NCBI GenBank assembly: GCA_009926815.1
Contig: RFOC01000077.1
Span: 1 to 8,590, forward strand
DNA: 8,590 nucleotides
Reading direction: 5' to 3'
From: Planctomycetota bacterium
Lineage (GTDB): Bacteria; Planctomycetota; Phycisphaerae; Phycisphaerales; SM1A02
The position numbers and the translations under genes were made by a program. The notes under the pieces are model-generated. The model made no database searches. It saw only the letters and a list, made by a program, of their open reading frames with translations, and was not told the DNA's origin. Positions 1 to 6,152 of this stretch are shown here, piece after piece. Each line of letters opens with the position of its first letter. The stretch's first letter is position 1.

Positions 1-1
1 T

Positions 2-1666
2 GGCTCGCTTCGCGAGATGGCCCAGAATGGCGCGAAGGCGTTCACGCTGATCAGCTATGGGCAACTGGCCGCCATCTGCCTGCTGACGCCGCTGTTCATG
101 GCGGGCGCGATCGCCCAGGAGAGCAACCCCCGCACATGGGAGATCCTGGTCACCACGCCGCTGAACAGCCTGCAGATCGTGCTGGGCAACCTGGTGGGCC
201 GTCTCTTCTTCGCCCTGGCACTGCTGCTCTCGGGGCTTCCGCTCTGCATCCTTGTCCGGATCTTCGGTGGGGTCCGTGCCGGCAGCGTGCTGGCCAGCCT
301 GGGGGTGAGCGCGTGCAGCGCTCTCTTCCTGGGAAGCGTGGCCGTGTCGCTGGGGGTCATGCGAAGCGCGGGCAAGCGGGGCGTGGTGGCCTTCTACGCC
401 GCCACCGTGCTCACGCTCTTCGCCACCGCGGCCGCCGATCGGGCCATGCAGCAGCCCGTGGGCGTGGGCCTGGATGACGTCCACACCACGATCATGACGC
501 CGCTGAATCCCTTCCTGGCCCTGCGGAGCGAGCTCAACGCCGACGCGTACCGCCCGTGGGATCTGGGGCCCGCCGAGGCCGGCTGGCTCAAGCGGCTGTG
601 GCTGGGCCGTCCGCTGCTGGCCATGACGATCGGTGCCAGCCTGGCCTCGCTCCTGCTGCTGGCCGTCGCCACGCTTCGCGTCCGGCTGGTGGGCGCCAGG
701 AGCGAGGCGTCGACGGGCGGTCTGTCGCGATTCCTTCGCCGGGTGAGCGGGAAGGGCGAGCGACCACCGCGCCGCGTGTGGCAGAACCCGGTGGCTTGGC
801 GCGAGGCGAGCCTGCGCGTGTCCACGCCCCTGGCGGGCATCGGTCGGTGGGTGGTGCTCGGCGTCGGCATGGCCGCCGCCATCGCGATCCTGCTCATGCA
901 TCGATCCGGAAGCCTGGACACGCGCTCCACCCGGCTGGCGCTGGGTGGCCTGGTCATGGGCGAGGTGGTGCTGGCCCTGCTGGTCGCGATCAGCGCCAGC
1001 GCCACCGCGGTGAGCCGCGAGCGCGAGGATGGCTCGCTGGACATCCTGCTGACCACGCCGATCCAGCCCGGTCCCTATCTCGCCGGCAAGTTGCGGGGTC
1101 TGCTGGCCGCGCTCTGGCCCGCGCTGGCCGCGCCCACGCTGTCCCTGCTGCTGGGGGCGGCGTACGTGTCCGCGGGCGGTCTGGGTGCCGCGTCCGTGAC
1201 CACGCCGGCGATCGTGGGCACCTCGACCATCGCCGAGCCTCTGGTGCTGGTGCCGGCGGCGGTCGTCTTCGGTCCCTCGTTCGCCGCCTTCATGGCCTTC
1301 GCGTGCATGTGCGGACTCTCGTGGAGCGTCGGCAGCCGGGGGGTGATTGGCAGCACGGTGGGAGCCATGGGCGTGGTGGCCGCCACGGTCCTGGTCCTGG
1401 GCCTCTGCGGTCTGGCCACGGGTCGCGAGATTCCCTGGGTCGGTCCGGTGATCACCTGCCTGACGCCCGTGAACCTGGCGTGGGCCGCGGTGTCGCCCGC
1501 GAGCGCCATTCCAGGCCAGTTGGTGAGGCCCGAGGCCATGCTGATCGCCTTCGCGGTGGGCTGCGTGATCTCGGTCGCGGGCTACACCACGACCACCGTG
1601 CTCATGCACGCGGCGCTGCGGCGCAACTTCATGATGACGGTGCGTCGGCTGGCCGGGCTGAAGTGA
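2..1666 (+). CDS. ABC-2 type transporter permease with two fused homologous halves; 5' end cut by the window edge
   Basis: This is a multi-spanning inner-membrane protein of the ABC-2 permease superfamily, the membrane part of an exporter driven by a separate ATPase. The frame is open to the left edge (codons from base 2 read G-S-L-R-E), so the ATG at 17 is probably internal. Numbering from that Met, hydrophobic segments lie near 12-33, 62-82, 90-114, 122-140 and 199-220, then 273-294, 306-331, 361-385, 409-437, 441-466 and 508-530. The family hallmark after the first helix of each half occurs twice: ESNPRTWEILVTTPLN (35-50) and REREDGSLDILLTTPIQ (334-350). Each is followed by a G(N/K)L stretch, showing an internal duplication. 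WQNPVAWREA (255-264) opens the second half, and its counterpart in the first half must lie upstream. The substrate cannot be told from sequence, and no partner ATPase is in the window. The last 38 bp overlap the lipoprotein gene on the opposite strand. Confidence 0.88.
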   Translation, partial: GSLREMAQNGAKAFTLISYGQLAAICLLTPLFMAGAIAQESNPRTWEILVTTPLNSLQIVLGNLVGRLFFALALLLSGLPLCILVRIFGGVRAGSVLASLGVSACSALFLGSVAVSLGVMRSAGKRGVVAFYAATVLTLFATAAADRAMQQPVGVGLDDVHTTIMTPLNPFLALRSELNADAYRPWDLGPAEAGWLKRLWLGRPLLAMTIGASLASLLLLAVATLRVRLVGARSEASTGGLSRFLRRVSGKGERPPRRVWQNPVAWREASLRVSTPLAGIGRWVVLGVGMAAAIAILLMHRSGSLDTRSTRLALGGLVMGEVVLALLVAISASATAVSREREDGSLDILLTTPIQPGPYLAGKLRGLLAALWPALAAPTLSLLLGAAYVSAGGLGAASVTTPAIVGTSTIAEPLVLVPAAVVFGPSFAAFMAFACMCGLSWSVGSRGVIGSTVGAMGVVAATVLVLGLCGLATGREIPWVGPVITCLTPVNLAWAAVSPASAIPGQLVRPEAMLIAFAVGCVISVAGYTTTTVLMHAALRRNFMMTVRRLAGLK

Positions 1667-2345
1667 CCTGATCCTCGGAGGCAGGTTCATCCTCCACCAG
1701 CCGGTCCTGCACCCGCGAGAGCAGCGTGCGTTCCGCCGCGTCGTCCCGGCCGACGGCGGTCCATGTCGTGGGCCTTCGCACCGTGCCGTCCGGCTTTCCC
1801 TGCGGCGGTGGATCGGACGACTGGGTGGCCAGGGTGGAGGACCAGGTGCTGGGGCGGATGCCGGGGACGAAGCCCCGCTCGATCACCACCACGCATCGGA
1901 GTTCCAGTGGTCCGGGATGACGCTCCAGATCGAACCGATCGGCATCCACCGGGGAGCCCGGACGCGCTCCGCCGTCGAAGTCGGCCTTGCCGTCGATCTC
2001 CGGCGGCTCGAAGCCTTCGGGCAGGAAGACGAAGCGAACGCGCCGACGCTGGAACTGCAGCGTGCTCTCCAGGCCCTGCTCGGGGCCGGACGTGTCCATG
2101 CGCCATGGTTCCAGAAGGCTTCCCATGGTCCGGGGCTCGGTCTCGATGATGCCGTTTCCGCGGTCAGCGAGGGCTGGCGGCATGTCCAGTTCACGTCCGA
2201 CCTCCAGGCAGGCGGCGAAGGCGCGGTCGTAATCGCCGCCGTCGATCCGCAGCGAAGCCGGTCCCTCGGTGGTGTGGCACCCTGCCAGCGCAGACACGCT
2301 CAGGACGAGCCAGGCAAGCCCGAGACAAGAGGTTGGACGAGCCAT
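1629..2345 (-). CDS. Putative lipoprotein of unknown function, 238 aa
   Basis: I chose the ATG at 2345 because it gives a compact lipoprotein signal: M-A-R, a hydrophobic core (residues 8-20), then the lipobox LAGC with the acylated Cys at 23. An in-frame ATG at 2387 would add 14 residues that fit no signal peptide and would overlap the oppB start. The mature protein begins HTTEGP and carries GGDYDRAFAACLEVGRELDM (36-55), GNGIIETEP (63-71) and LLEPWR (77-82). A strand-rich middle follows (RRVRFVFLPEG, 101-111; LELRCVVVIERG, 147-158), then TTWTAVGRDDAAERTLLSRV (193-212). From memory, similar small lipoproteins with an 'A/B fold plus W-x-x-VGRD...LL-R' tail occur in planctomycetes, but I know no assigned function. 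The tail after 215 is acidic and probably disordered. Position 18 residues into the tail overlaps the ABC-2 permease gene. Likely anchored in a membrane facing the periplasm. Confidence 0.82.
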   Translation of the reverse strand: MARPTSCLGLAWLVLSVSALAGCHTTEGPASLRIDGGDYDRAFAACLEVGRELDMPPALADRGNGIIETEPRTMGSLLEPWRMDTSGPEQGLESTLQFQRRRVRFVFLPEGFEPPEIDGKADFDGGARPGSPVDADRFDLERHPGPLELRCVVVIERGFVPGIRPSTWSSTLATQSSDPPPQGKPDGTVRRPTTWTAVGRDDAAERTLLSRVQDRLVEDEPASEDQVTSARPADAPSS

Positions 2346-2356
2346 GGGGCCGCCGG

Positions 2357-2362
2357 AGTGTA
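2357..2362 (-). promoter_or_regulatory. Candidate -10 element (TACACT) for the lipoprotein gene
   Basis: On the minus strand TACACT lies 11 bases before the chosen ATG at 2345, inside the 40-bp gap between the divergent lipoprotein and oppB starts. The same 8-mer TACACTCC occurs at 6141-6148 before the TPR-protein gene. No matching -35 is present at 16-18 bp, and a TTGACG (2377-2372) is only 9 bp away, so support is weak. I see no convincing promoter for oppB in the same gap. Confidence 0.2.
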
Positions 2363-2385
2363 AGGTGCACCCGTCAAGGCCACGC

Positions 2386-3345
2386 ATGGTGCCCTATCTC
2401 CTCCGACGCCTGCTGGTCCTTCCGCCGCTGCTGCTGGCCATCTACACGCTGACCTTCGCGCTGGCGTGGCTGGCCCCGGGCAACCCGATGGAGAGTCCCG
2501 AGGGTCGGCGGCCGCCGCCCGAGGTGGTCGAGGCCATGCGTCGGCAGTACCGCCTGGATGATCCGGTGTCGTTCTACCTGGAATACCTGGGCCGGGCGAG
2601 CGGCGTGAGCTGGATGCTGGGGAAGGCGGATCGCCCGTTCGACCTGGGACCGAGCCTGCGTCAACCCGACTGGACCGTGAACGAGATCCTGCGCGACGCT
2701 CTTCCGGTCAGCGTGACGCTCGGTGCGGCGGCCATGCTGCTGGCGCTGGCGATCGGACTGGTCGCGGGCACGCTGGGTGGTCTTCACCCGCGAGGCTGGG
2801 CCGACGCGATCTCGCAGCTGCTGGCCATGGTGGGCGTGAGCGTGCCGAGCTTCGTGATCGGCGCGGCCCTGCTCATGATCTTCGCTGCGCGCCTGCGGTG
2901 GTTTCCCGTCGGGGGCTGGGGGTCGCCGGGACAGCTGCTGCTCCCGGCCCTGGCGCTCTCGCTGCCCTTCGCCGCGACCATCGCGCGCATGACGCGGGTG
3001 GGCATGATCGAGCAGATGGCCAGCGACCACGTGCGAACGGCGCGCGCCAAGGGACTTTCCCGGATGCGAGCGGCCACGCGTCATGCGCTGCGGAACGCCA
3101 TGCTGCCGGTGCTCAGCTGGCTCGGACCCGCCACGGCCATGGCGTTGACGGGCAGCTTCGTGGTGGAGAAGGTCTTCGCGGTCCCGGGGCTCGGTCGCCA
3201 TTTCGTGGATGCGGTGCTCGGCAAGGACCTGACGCTGGTCATGGGCATCACCCTGACCTATGGATTCCTCGTCGCCTCGCTCAATCTGGTGGTGGACCTG
3301 CTCTATGCGTGGGTGGATCCCCGCATCCGGCTTGGCCAGGCCTGA
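2386..3345 (+). CDS. oppB: Oligopeptide ABC transporter permease, OppB family
   Basis: OppB is one of the two channel-forming subunits of the binding-protein-dependent peptide importer. The 319-residue product is close to the usual length (about 306 in E. coli). It starts with the family's N-terminal helix (YLLRRLLVLPPLLLAIYTL), followed by APGNP (30-34). A periplasmic segment with PPPEVVEAMRRQYRLDDP (43-60) and DLGPSLRQPDWTVNEIL (86-102) leads to five more helices near 106-131, 142-168, 183-205, 244-266 and 284-308. The cytoplasmic EAA loop that contacts the ATPase is seen at 216-243 (VRTARAKGLSRMRAATRHAL). VPGLGRHFVDAV (266-277) and LLYAWVDPRIR (305-315) are typical of the C-terminus. About a dozen residues around SWMLGKADRPF (75-85) look like an insertion relative to my memory of E. 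coli OppB. The upstream in-frame ATG at 2269 is rejected because it adds 39 non-family residues over the lipoprotein gene. A weak AAGG lies 6 bp before the start. No oppC follows. Confidence 0.93.
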   Translation: MVPYLLRRLLVLPPLLLAIYTLTFALAWLAPGNPMESPEGRRPPPEVVEAMRRQYRLDDPVSFYLEYLGRASGVSWMLGKADRPFDLGPSLRQPDWTVNEILRDALPVSVTLGAAAMLLALAIGLVAGTLGGLHPRGWADAISQLLAMVGVSVPSFVIGAALLMIFAARLRWFPVGGWGSPGQLLLPALALSLPFAATIARMTRVGMIEQMASDHVRTARAKGLSRMRAATRHALRNAMLPVLSWLGPATAMALTGSFVVEKVFAVPGLGRHFVDAVLGKDLTLVMGITLTYGFLVASLNLVVDLLYAWVDPRIRLGQA

Positions 3346-3377
3346 GGGCGGAACTGCCCCGATGCCCCGGGCTCAGG
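3341..3377. terminator. Inverted repeat spanning both convergent stop codons; weak candidate bidirectional terminator
   Basis: CCTGAG (3341-3346) and CTCAGG (3372-3377) form a perfect 6-bp inverted repeat around the 27-bp gap between oppB and the binding-protein gene. A smaller GGGC (3346-3349)/GCCC (3356-3359) pairing lies inside. Each arm contains a TGA stop codon, one on each strand, so half of the match is expected from the stops alone. There is no T tract on either strand, so a canonical intrinsic terminator is not supported. Confidence 0.25.
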
Positions 3378-5133
3378 GCGTCCTTCGCCGCAGTCGACCG
3401 GGATACTGCTCCAGCCGCGCATGTCGGCTGATGCCCTCCAGCCGGGTCGGCTCGTACATGTAGACGGTGACGTAGTGGCAGATCGGCAGCACGGGCACCT
3501 GCTCGTCCATGAGCAGTCGCTCCGCCTCCGCGAGGATGCCCAGCCGCCGCGCGGGATCCAGCTCGCTCGCGGCCTGATCCAGCAGCGAGTCATAGGCCGG
3601 CAGGTCGAATCCCCGATCGTTGTTGCCGTCCTCGCGTCGCGAGAGATCCAGCCACGTGGTCGGATCGCCGTAGTCGCCGTACCAGCCGCCTCGGGCGACC
3701 ATGAAGTCGCCGCGTTGCAGCGCATCGCGGAAGCCGCGGGGGTCCAGGCTTCGGGTGACGCACGGCACGCCCAGTTCGCGCATCCACATGTCGGTGAGCG
3801 CCGTGCTCAGGTCGCGGTAGCGCGGACTGTTGGTGGCATAGAGCACCTCCACCGTGGGGAAGGGATCGCCCATGGCGTCCACCCATCCCGAGCTCGTGCG
3901 GCGCCAGCCCGCCGACTGCATCTCTGCGCGGGCACGCTCCGGATCCAGGCCCAGGCCCTTCGGCCCGGCATAGCCCGGGATCGAGCCCGGAGGCACCAGC
4001 GTGGTCGCCACGCGCTCGCCCAGTCGCGTGATGCGATCGACCAGGGCCTGACGATCCACGCTGAGGGCGAAGGCCCGTCGGACACCCGGTTTGGCGAAGG
4101 GGTTCGGCCGTCCATCGGCCAGGGTGGGCCTGCAGTTGAAGCTGAAGAAGTCGGTGCCGAACGCGTCGAGCACATGCAGGTCGGTGCGATCGCCAGCCCG
4201 TGCCTGATCCAGCAGGTCGCCGCGATACTCGGCCAGCGTGTCGGTGACCCAGTCCACGGCGCCGTTCTCGAAGGCGAGCACCGTGGTGTTGGGGTCCTCG
4301 ATGGGCACGATGTCGATCGATCCTGCGGCGACCTCCCCAGCGCCTCGGAAACGTGGATTCCGCTCGAGACGGATCAGCCGCTTGGGCCGCCATGCCACGA
4401 GCGTGTAGGGCCCGTTGCTCACCAGGGTGCCCGCCTTGGTCCATCCGGCATCCTGCTGGAGCATGCCGGTCACCGGGCTCAGGCGAGTGAAGCGGTCGAC
4501 CACATGCCTGGGCACGGGGAACATGGTGGGGAAGGCGCACAGGTCGGGCCAGTAGGGCACCGGACGTTCCAGCTGCACCACCAGCGTTCTCGCATCCGGT
4601 GCATGCAGTCCCACGGTGTCGTCGAACCGCTGCAGCGATCGCTTCCAGAGCGACTCGGCGGCCTCGGCACCGCCCGAGGTCTGCGCAAAGGCCTGCAGCT
4701 CCGCGGTCCGCCACTCGAAGAACGCCCGAGCGCCGCGGATGGGCATGAGGAAGCCCGTGTAGTCGGAGGCCAGGTCAGGCAGCAGCGCGCGTCGCCATGC
4801 GTAGACGAAATCCCGCGCCTCCAGCGGCGTGCCGTCACTCCAGGCGAGATCGGGTCGCAGCCGGAAGGTCCAGGTCAGGCCATCCGGACTGCAGCGCCAG
4901 GATTCCGCCGCGGCCGGCACCGGCTCACCCGAGACGCCATCGATCTCGGTCAGTCCCTCGAAGAGGGCGCGCGACGTGCGCACGTCGTGCTGGTGCGAGA
5001 GACGCTGGGGATCCAGCGTGAACGCCTCGGCTGGATGGGCCAGGACCAGATCCGCCCGGGGCGGCGAGCGATCCAGCCACACGGCGGTCAGCAGCAGGGC
5101 CAGCAGCAGCAGAAGGGGTCCGACGAGGCGCAT
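3373..5133 (-). CDS. OppA-like peptide-binding protein of an ABC importer (SBP family 5), 586 aa
   Basis: This is an extracytoplasmic solute-binding protein of family 5, which captures peptides (or nickel, or other solutes in some members) and delivers them to an OppBC-type permease. Landmarks in order: AFTLDPQRLSHQHD (37-50) and RALFEGL (55-61); the family signature ESWRCSPDGLTWTFRLRPD (77-95) plus WSDGTPLEARDFVYAWRRAL (98-117); SNGPYTLVAWRP (239-250); FFSFNCRPTL (329-338); KPGVRRAFALSVDRQALVD (348-366); and GDYGDPTTWLDL (486-497). It is somewhat longer than E. coli OppA (about 543). The N-terminus (residues 5-20) is a strong hydrophobic segment, but no lipobox Cys follows and no clear AxA cleavage site is visible, so it may be membrane-anchored by an uncleaved helix. 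The stop of the upstream secreted-protein gene is 21 bp away with no terminator, which suggests one operon. It converges with oppB. No Shine-Dalgarno is seen. The substrate is inferred to be a peptide from family and neighbour only. Confidence 0.9.
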   Translation of the reverse strand: MRLVGPLLLLLALLLTAVWLDRSPPRADLVLAHPAEAFTLDPQRLSHQHDVRTSRALFEGLTEIDGVSGEPVPAAAESWRCSPDGLTWTFRLRPDLAWSDGTPLEARDFVYAWRRALLPDLASDYTGFLMPIRGARAFFEWRTAELQAFAQTSGGAEAAESLWKRSLQRFDDTVGLHAPDARTLVVQLERPVPYWPDLCAFPTMFPVPRHVVDRFTRLSPVTGMLQQDAGWTKAGTLVSNGPYTLVAWRPKRLIRLERNPRFRGAGEVAAGSIDIVPIEDPNTTVLAFENGAVDWVTDTLAEYRGDLLDQARAGDRTDLHVLDAFGTDFFSFNCRPTLADGRPNPFAKPGVRRAFALSVDRQALVDRITRLGERVATTLVPPGSIPGYAGPKGLGLDPERARAEMQSAGWRRTSSGWVDAMGDPFPTVEVLYATNSPRYRDLSTALTDMWMRELGVPCVTRSLDPRGFRDALQRGDFMVARGGWYGDYGDPTTWLDLSRREDGNNDRGFDLPAYDSLLDQAASELDPARRLGILAEAERLLMDEQVPVLPICHYVTVYMYEPTRLEGISRHARLEQYPGRLRRRTP

Positions 5134-5154
5134 GGCGGCGTCGGACGCGGGCCG

Positions 5155-6087
5155 TCAGCGGGCTCCGCGGGACGCCAGCAGCTTCTTCAGGGTGTCCGCC
5201 ACCTTCCGGGCACCTCGCCACTCGAGTTCGTCGCCGGAGACCTCGTCGCCCTTGGCTTCGGGGATCGATTCCACCCGCTGCAGGATGGGGGTCAGCTTCT
5301 CCGCGGCCTTGGCGGTCTCGCCCTGGTTCATCAGCATGACCTGGTCACGCACCGCGATCAGGCCTCGATAGCAGGCTGGCGCGGCGGACTTGTCCTTGCC
5401 ATCACCCATGCGCTGGACGGCGGCGCCGAGCGCCTTGATCAGGTCCAGACGGATGGCGGCTGCCTGAGGACCCATCTTGGCCTCGCTGGCCATCGAGGCC
5501 AGGCGGGAGAGCGCGGCCATCTCCTGCGCGACCACCACCCATTCGGTCTCGGTGCTGGCCAGCTCGGCCAGGCGACTGCCCGCCACATCGAGCTGGGCGG
5601 GTGGCACGCAGCCTCCATCGACCATCGCCGGCAGCAGGTTGGCCGCAGCGGCGCGGATGCGGACGTCCTTCTGCCGCTGAGCATCGCACTGCTGTCGCAC
5701 CAGTTCAAAGGCCTCCGGCGTGCGCACCCAGCGGATCACCATGAGGGCGTTGGAGGCGCGATAGGCATCGCCAGAGCCGAGCACCTTGCTCACCTCGGGC
5801 GAGGCGATCTCGAAGAACACCCGGTGGAACACGGGCGTGGCCTCCGGCTTGCGAAGGGATCCGCTGAGTTCCTTGCGGGCCTCCTTGACCTTGGCTGGAT
5901 CGCCCGAGGTGACCTGGCCCATCCAGCCCCTCACGGCGTCCGCGATCGCCTTGAACTCGGCGCTCCCGGCGGCTGGGGCGGCGGAGATGGACAGCTGCTC
6001 CGTGGTGAAGGTCTTCGGGGGAGCGTCGGACAGGGCTGGGGAAGCCATGGCCAGCACCAGTGCGGCACAGAGGGTTCGGAGCGACAT
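5155..6087 (-). CDS. Secreted alpha-helical protein of unknown function, 310 aa
   Basis: I do not recognise this protein. It has a typical Sec signal peptide: M-S-L-R-T, a hydrophobic core CAALVLAMASPAL (7-19), and a likely signal peptidase I site after SDA (residue 22, before PPKTF). The rest is predicted by eye to be almost entirely helical and Ala-rich. Paired helices around 108-160 (ALMVIRWVRTPEAFELVRQQ, then RIRAAAANLLPAMVDGG) and 170-225 resemble HEAT/ARM-like repeats, though no repeat is regular enough to name. Three Cys remain in the mature part (134, 160, 239). The C-terminus is basic (KKLLASRGAR). It is the first gene of a probable two-gene unit with the OppA-like binding protein, so it may act on the same side of the membrane; a role in peptide uptake would be a guess. 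The start at 6087 gives the signal peptide directly, and a promoter-like element sits just upstream. Confidence 0.82.
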   Translation of the reverse strand: MSLRTLCAALVLAMASPALSDAPPKTFTTEQLSISAAPAAGSAEFKAIADAVRGWMGQVTSGDPAKVKEARKELSGSLRKPEATPVFHRVFFEIASPEVSKVLGSGDAYRASNALMVIRWVRTPEAFELVRQQCDAQRQKDVRIRAAAANLLPAMVDGGCVPPAQLDVAGSRLAELASTETEWVVVAQEMAALSRLASMASEAKMGPQAAAIRLDLIKALGAAVQRMGDGKDKSAAPACYRGLIAVRDQVMLMNQGETAKAAEKLTPILQRVESIPEAKGDEVSGDELEWRGARKVADTLKKLLASRGAR

Positions 6088-6098
6088 GGGAGAGAGGA

Positions 6099-6128
6099 AC
6101 GCTACCCCGGTCGATGATCAAGTGTCAA
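6099..6128 (-). promoter_or_regulatory. Candidate sigma-70-type promoter for the secreted protein/binding protein operon
   Basis: Read on the minus strand, a perfect TTGACA (6128-6123) is followed after 18 bp by TAGCGT (6104-6099), which matches TATAAT at three of six positions. Transcription would then begin near 6092, only about five bases before the ATG at 6087. The bases between are C/T-rich with no Shine-Dalgarno, which fits a near-leaderless message. The -35 is strong and the -10 weak, so this is a plausible reading rather than a firm one. Confidence 0.42.
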
Positions 6129-6140
6129 CGCTGCAAGGGC

Positions 6141-6146
6141 TACACT
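6141..6146 (+). promoter_or_regulatory. Candidate -10 element (TACACT) for the TPR-protein gene
   Basis: TACACT matches TATAAT at four of six positions. It ends six bases before the ATG at 6153, so the transcript would start at or next to the start codon. No good -35 is found 16-18 bp upstream; the TTGACA in this gap is on the other strand and oriented away. The only purine-rich stretch, AAGGG at 6135-6139, is about 13 bases from the ATG, too far for a usual ribosome binding site. Confidence 0.3.
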
Positions 6147-6152
6147 CCTTGA

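Noticed and set aside
2333..2366. TTGGAC ... TAAGGT as a promoter for oppB
   Set aside because: The spacing is 22 bp and each hexamer matches the consensus poorly, so it is not better than chance.
2269..2385. A longer oppB starting at 2269
   Set aside because: The 39 extra residues are not hydrophobic or family-like, cover the lipoprotein signal peptide on the other strand, and OppB proteins begin directly with the YLLRRLL helix.
2374..3201. A 275-codon minus-strand open frame opposite oppB
   Set aside because: The product is Arg/His/Gln-rich without motifs, and oppB on the other strand is unmistakable. It is a GC-driven shadow.
5090..5112. CAG-rich run as a possible simple repeat
   Set aside because: It is the complement of Leu (CTG) codons in the hydrophobic N-terminus of the binding protein and is interrupted, so coding explains it.
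3421..6117. An 898-codon + strand open frame antisense to both the binding protein and the secreted protein genes
   Set aside because: The real minus-strand genes show clear family motifs and a signal peptide. The antisense product is His/Gln/Arg/Gly-rich with no recognisable domain, as expected when GC-rich third positions remove stops from the opposite strand.
6135..6139. AAGGG as a ribosome binding site for the TPR gene
   Set aside because: It ends 13 bases before the first ATG, and further from the other two candidate starts, outside usual spacing.
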